From: Flavobacteriaceae bacterium
GTDB lineage: Bacteria > Bacteroidota > Bacteroidia > Flavobacteriales > Flavobacteriaceae
Length of the DNA stretch: 64,000 bases
Direction of reading: 5' to 3'
Assembly (NCBI GenBank): GCA_016744415.1
Contig: JADGEL010000004.1
Coordinates: forward strand, 186,001 to 250,000
This document shows positions 60,243-64,000 of this stretch, piece by piece (the stretch's first letter is position 1; each line of letters begins with the position of its first letter). The notes under the pieces were generated by a model that worked only from the letters and a program-made list of their open reading frames with translations, made no database searches and was not told where the DNA came from. Both the position numbers and the translations under genes were made by a program.

Positions 60243-61277
60243 TTAAAACTCTTCCTTAGAATTCACCGTATAAGTTTTCCATTTTTCAAGACATCTAGTA
60301 ATATCTTCAGGAACTTCAGAATTAAAGCGCATAAACTCGCCCGTAGTTGGGTGAGTAAACCCTAAAGACTTAGCATGTAAGGCTTGCCTTGGCAAAACCT
60401 TAAAACAATTATCTACAAACTGCTTGTATTTAGTAAATGTAGTTCCTTTTAAAATGGCATCACCACCATAACGAGCATCATTAAATAGAGTATGCCCTAT
60501 ATGTTTAAAATGCGCTCTAATTTGATGTGTGCGTCCTGTTTCTAATTTACACTCTACCAAGGTCACATAACTAAAGCGCTCTAATACTTTAAAATGCGTT
60601 ACTGCATGTTTGCCAAAATCACCTTCTGGAAATACATCCATCTGCAAGCGATTTTTTAAACTGCGGCCAATATTCCCTTCAATTCTTCCCTCTTCTTCAT
60701 CTATATTCCCCCATGCCAAGACTACATATTTTCTTTCAGTAGTACGGTCAAAAAATTGCTTAGACAAATGTGCCATAGCATATTCGGTTTTTGCAACCAC
60801 TAGCAATCCACTGGTGTCTTTGTCAATTCTATGCACAAGCCCAGGGCGTTCATTACTATTGGTTGGAAGATTTTCTATATGATGAATTAATCCGTTTACT
60901 AAAGTTCCAGAATAATTTCCATGACCCGGATGCACCACCATGCCTGCTGGTTTATTTACCACAATTACAGCATCATCTTCATACACAATATCAATAGGGA
61001 TATCTTCAGCAACCAATAAATTTTCATGTGGTGGGTGTGCTAAAACTACACGTACAACATCATTTGGTTTTACTTTGTAATTAGATTTTACGGGAATATC
61101 ATTCACCAAAACATTGCCTGCTTTAGCAGCTTGTTGAATTTTATTTCTAGTAGCATTTTCGATAAAGTTCATTAAGAATTTATCAACCCTTAAAGGTTCT
61201 TGACCCTCATGAGCAACATATTTAAAATGCTCATATAATTCTTCGTTTTCTAATTGATCGTCTTCCTTCATCATCAA
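60243..61277 (-). CDS. rluD: RluA/RluD-family 23S rRNA pseudouridine synthase
   Basis: S4-like N-terminus; 'VVNKPAGMVVHPGHGNYSGTLVNGLIHH', 'RPGLVHRIDKDTSGLLVVAKTE', 'ETGRTHQIRAHF'. Confidence 0.93.
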   Translation of the reverse strand: MMMKEDDQLENEELYEHFKYVAHEGQEPLRVDKFLMNFIENATRNKIQQAAKAGNVLVNDIPVKSNYKVKPNDVVRVVLAHPPHENLLVAEDIPIDIVYEDDAVIVVNKPAGMVVHPGHGNYSGTLVNGLIHHIENLPTNSNERPGLVHRIDKDTSGLLVVAKTEYAMAHLSKQFFDRTTERKYVVLAWGNIDEEEGRIEGNIGRSLKNRLQMDVFPEGDFGKHAVTHFKVLERFSYVTLVECKLETGRTHQIRAHFKHIGHTLFNDARYGGDAILKGTTFTKYKQFVDNCFKVLPRQALHAKSLGFTHPTTGEFMRFNSEVPEDITRCLEKWKTYTVNSKEEF

Positions 61278-61280
61278 AAT

Positions 61281-61856
61281 TTATTTTTTTTCATAAACAC
61301 TTTTATCGCCACCATCACCCAGTTTCAATTCTAATAAAGAATTGCGAGGAAGTAAATCTCCTTGCTTAACCAACTTACCATTATGATACAAACCACGCAC
61401 CACATCTTTAGCAATATCCTTTACATAAGTTGGGTTGTCTCCAACTCTAAATCCAACAGCTTTCAAAGTTGCTTCGGCTTTTCGTCGAGGTTTTGTAAAC
61501 ACATTCGGAATTTCAATATTTTGATAAGTAGGTCTGTTTATTTTTAAATAAATCCGTCTTTTTTCTTTTACAAAATCTCCTGCTTCAGGATGTTGTTCTA
61601 TGACAGAGAGTGGTGGATATTCTGGATTAAAATTTGTGGAGTCTATAATTTCTGCTTTTAAATTTAATTCATGTAAAACAGTAGTCACTTCAGATATGGT
61701 GAGTTTAGACAAATCTGGCACTTGAATTTTTTGATCGTGATTAGTAGTAACATCCAACCATTTTGTCAATAAAAAAAGCAACAAAATCAAACCAATAATG
61801 GCAATAATTAACTGCTTTAAAAAGGTCTTACTCTTCACAAAATTTAATAAACTCAT
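61281..61856 (-). CDS. PASTA-domain membrane-anchored protein
   Basis: N-terminal TM then 'IQVPDLSKLTISEVTTVLHELNLKAEIIDS', 'IEIPNVFTKPRRKAEATLKAVGFRVG' PASTA repeats. Confidence 0.9.
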   Translation of the reverse strand: MSLLNFVKSKTFLKQLIIAIIGLILLLFLLTKWLDVTTNHDQKIQVPDLSKLTISEVTTVLHELNLKAEIIDSTNFNPEYPPLSVIEQHPEAGDFVKEKRRIYLKINRPTYQNIEIPNVFTKPRRKAEATLKAVGFRVGDNPTYVKDIAKDVVRGLYHNGKLVKQGDLLPRNSLLELKLGDGGDKSVYEKK

Positions 61857-61957
61857 ATCCGCTTTAGTTTCAACAAAGATATAAAACGTAACAAGGAACT
61901 TTAAATTATATTTGATTTAATTCTTTTCGTACTTTTGTTTTGAATCAATTTCATAAA

Positions 61958-62932
61958 ATGAAAAAAAATATTGCCGTAGTGATGGGCGGATACTCATCAG
62001 AATATAAAATATCTCTTAAAAGCGGAGCGGTAGTTTGCGACAATTTAGACAGCGAATTGTACTCAATTTATGCTATTCACATTTTTAAAAACAAATGGGT
62101 CCTGGTTGAAAATGGAAATGAGTATCCTATTAATAAACATGATTTTTCAGCTATTGTTAACAATCAAAAAATCACTTTCGATTGTGTTTTTAATGCGATA
62201 CACGGTGCTCCAGGTGAGGATGGGCAATTAATATCCTATTTTGAATTGCTAGGAATAAAACACACCTCTGCACCTTCTTATCAAATGGCAATTACTTTTA
62301 ACAAACGAGATTGTTTGAGTATTGTAAAGGCTTACGGAATAAAAACAGCAGAATCTTATTATCTAAATTTAGGAGACCCTTTTGATGCTGATACTATCAT
62401 CAAAAAAGTAGGGTTACCATGTTTTGTTAAAGCGAATAAAGCGGGTAGTAGTTTTGGAATTTCAAAAGTTCATGAAAAGAAATTATTGAAAGAAGCTATT
62501 GAAAACTCGTTTAAAGAAGATGATGAAATAATTATTGAATCATTTTTAGACGGAACAGAAGTTTCTGTTGGAGTCATAAATTATAAAGGAAAAACCACTG
62601 TTTTACCGATTACTGAAATAATTTCTGAAAATGATTTCTTTGATTATGAGGCAAAATATCAAGGAAAATCTCAAGAAATAACTCCAGCAAGAATAACCGA
62701 AGCTGAAGAAAAAAGAGTGAGAGAGGTTGCTAAAAAGGTCTATGATGTTTTGCGAATGAACGGATTTTCTAGAAGTGAGTATATCCTTATAAATGGAGAA
62801 CCTCATATGATTGAAATGAATACTGTACCCGGAATGACCACTGAAAGTCTTTTACCTCAACAAGCAAAAGAAGCTGGAATCAGCCTAAAAGAATTGTTTG
62901 GCAATACAATTGAAATGGCACTTATAAATTAA
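61958..62932 (+). CDS. ddl: D-alanine--D-alanine ligase
   Basis: 'NIAVVMGGYSSEYKISLKSG', 'FNAIHGAPGEDGQLISYFELLGIKHTSAPSYQMAI', 'CFVKANKAGSSFGISKV', 'IEMNTVPGMT'. ATG 61958 preferred over TTG 61940. Confidence 0.95.
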   Translation: MKKNIAVVMGGYSSEYKISLKSGAVVCDNLDSELYSIYAIHIFKNKWVLVENGNEYPINKHDFSAIVNNQKITFDCVFNAIHGAPGEDGQLISYFELLGIKHTSAPSYQMAITFNKRDCLSIVKAYGIKTAESYYLNLGDPFDADTIIKKVGLPCFVKANKAGSSFGISKVHEKKLLKEAIENSFKEDDEIIIESFLDGTEVSVGVINYKGKTTVLPITEIISENDFFDYEAKYQGKSQEITPARITEAEEKRVREVAKKVYDVLRMNGFSRSEYILINGEPHMIEMNTVPGMTTESLLPQQAKEAGISLKELFGNTIEMALIN

Positions 62933-62956
62933 GAAGAATAGTTAAAAACCAACACT

Positions 62957-63409
62957 ATGAAACGAGCAGTTTTTCCAGGATCATTCGACCCAATCACCCT
63001 TGGACATGTAGATATTATCAAAAGAGCAATTCCTCTATTTGATGAGATTGTAATCGCAATAGGTATCAATGCCGATAAAAAATATATGTTTAGCCCAGAG
63101 CAGCGTCAAGAGTTTATACGGCAAACTTTTAGTAACGAACCAAAAATTAAAACAGCATCCTACAAAGGTCTTACGGTAGATTATTGTAAAAAAATTGATG
63201 CCACTTTCATTTTACGCGGATTGAGAAATCCTGCTGATTTTGAATTTGAAAAAGCTATAGCACAAACCAATAGAAAATTATCAGGCATAGAAACTGTCTT
63301 TCTTCTAACAAGTGCAGAAACATCATTTATCAGTTCTAGTATTGTTCGTGATATTCTAAGAAATAATGGCGATGTAAGTGTATTGGTTCCAAATACTGTT
63401 ATCAAATAA
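62957..63409 (+). CDS. coaD: Pantetheine-phosphate adenylyltransferase
   Basis: 'KRAVFPGSFDPITLGHVDIIKRAIPLFDEIVIAIG', 'ATFILRGLRNPADFEFEKAIAQTNRKL', 'ISSSIVRDI'. Confidence 0.96.
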   Translation: MKRAVFPGSFDPITLGHVDIIKRAIPLFDEIVIAIGINADKKYMFSPEQRQEFIRQTFSNEPKIKTASYKGLTVDYCKKIDATFILRGLRNPADFEFEKAIAQTNRKLSGIETVFLLTSAETSFISSSIVRDILRNNGDVSVLVPNTVIK

Positions 63410-63413
63410 TTTC

Positions 63414-64000
63414 ATGAAGAAATATATAATTGTACTTACATACTTCCTTCTCTGCACAACAATTTTAGCTCAAGAAGTTGAAGAAAATTTTGAAACTGTT
63501 TTTGAGCAATCCAAAAGTGATAGTACCGCTACCTATGAGCAAACTATTGAGTTTTATAAAAAGTTAGCAAAAAGCTATCCTGAAATAAAAATTCAAAAAG
63601 TTGGAATGACAGATGTCGGTACTCCCCTGCATTTAGTATTATTTGATACAGATAAAAACTTTAATCCCTTAGAAACAAGAAAAAACACTATCCTTATCAA
63701 TAACGGAATCCACCCAGGTGAACCAGATGGAGTTGATGCAAGTATGCTATTCTTGAGAGATTTGGCGCAAAGCGAAAAGCTTAAAAAAGAATATGAGCAA
63801 ATTATCATCGCTATTATTCCTATGTATAATATTGGTGGTAGTTTTAACAGAAATTCTACATCAAGAGTCAATCAAAATGGGCCATTAGAATATGGATTTA
63901 GAGGCAATACTCATAATTTTGATTTGAACCGTGACTTTATAAAAACTGACACAAAAAACACAGAGGCATTTACAAAAATTTTTCAGATGGTAAATCCTGA
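63414..64000 (+). CDS. M14-family zinc carboxypeptidase-like protein, truncated by window end
   Basis: Open frame from ATG 63414 with signal peptide 'MKKYIIVLTYFLLCTTILAQ' and zinc-binding-like 'NNGIHPGEPDG', 'NLNRDF' region; runs off the window. Confidence 0.75.
   Translation, partial: MKKYIIVLTYFLLCTTILAQEVEENFETVFEQSKSDSTATYEQTIEFYKKLAKSYPEIKIQKVGMTDVGTPLHLVLFDTDKNFNPLETRKNTILINNGIHPGEPDGVDASMLFLRDLAQSEKLKKEYEQIIIAIIPMYNIGGSFNRNSTSRVNQNGPLEYGFRGNTHNFDLNRDFIKTDTKNTEAFTKIFQMVNP

Noticed and set aside
63593-63871. 92-aa minus-strand ORF at the window edge
   Set aside because: Antisense to a signal-peptide-bearing M14-like peptidase frame that is better supported.

Overview
AT-rich chromosomal window from a Bacteroidetes bacterium, most likely Flavobacteriaceae (T9SS C-terminal sorting domains, TTG-N19-TAnnTTTG promoters, recN-DUF4835-coaBC-rpoZ-bamD block, 480-aa GAPDH). 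Almost all of it is ordinary protein-coding sequence: menaquinone genes (menD, isochorismate synthase, hotdog thioesterase), fabI, recN, coaBC, bamD, dapA, ligA, an RND efflux operon, gapdh, htrA, dapF, mltG, rsmI, dnaA, ribD, prmC, trmD, yaaA, rluD, ddl and coaD, plus several secreted proteins. I saw no rRNA, tRNA, CRISPR array, prophage or complete transposon. The most notable observations are: (1) a 73-nt element at 51575-51647, directly 3' of a Cj0069-type ATP-grasp gene, that folds on the minus strand into an uninterrupted 33-bp stem; all 7 non-Watson-Crick positions are G.U on that strand only; (2) a one-nucleotide frameshift in a C1-family peptidase that removes the catalytic-Asn 'KNSWG' motif, with the correct downstream frame intact; (3) a decayed receptor-L/leucine-rich protein with an internal stop and a frameshift; (4) a compact TetR/DUF1254 cassette with an exact consensus promoter, predicted leaderless start, a terminator enclosing the stop codon and a candidate operator; (5) a shared Fnr-like palindrome ATGAYAAATGTCAT upstream of ompW and the ATP-grasp gene; (6) a metallophosphoesterase fused to an outer-membrane barrel. 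I did not find a convincing multi-gene undescribed system; the hairpin is the best candidate for something new. All functional names come from reading protein motifs by eye, without database searches.
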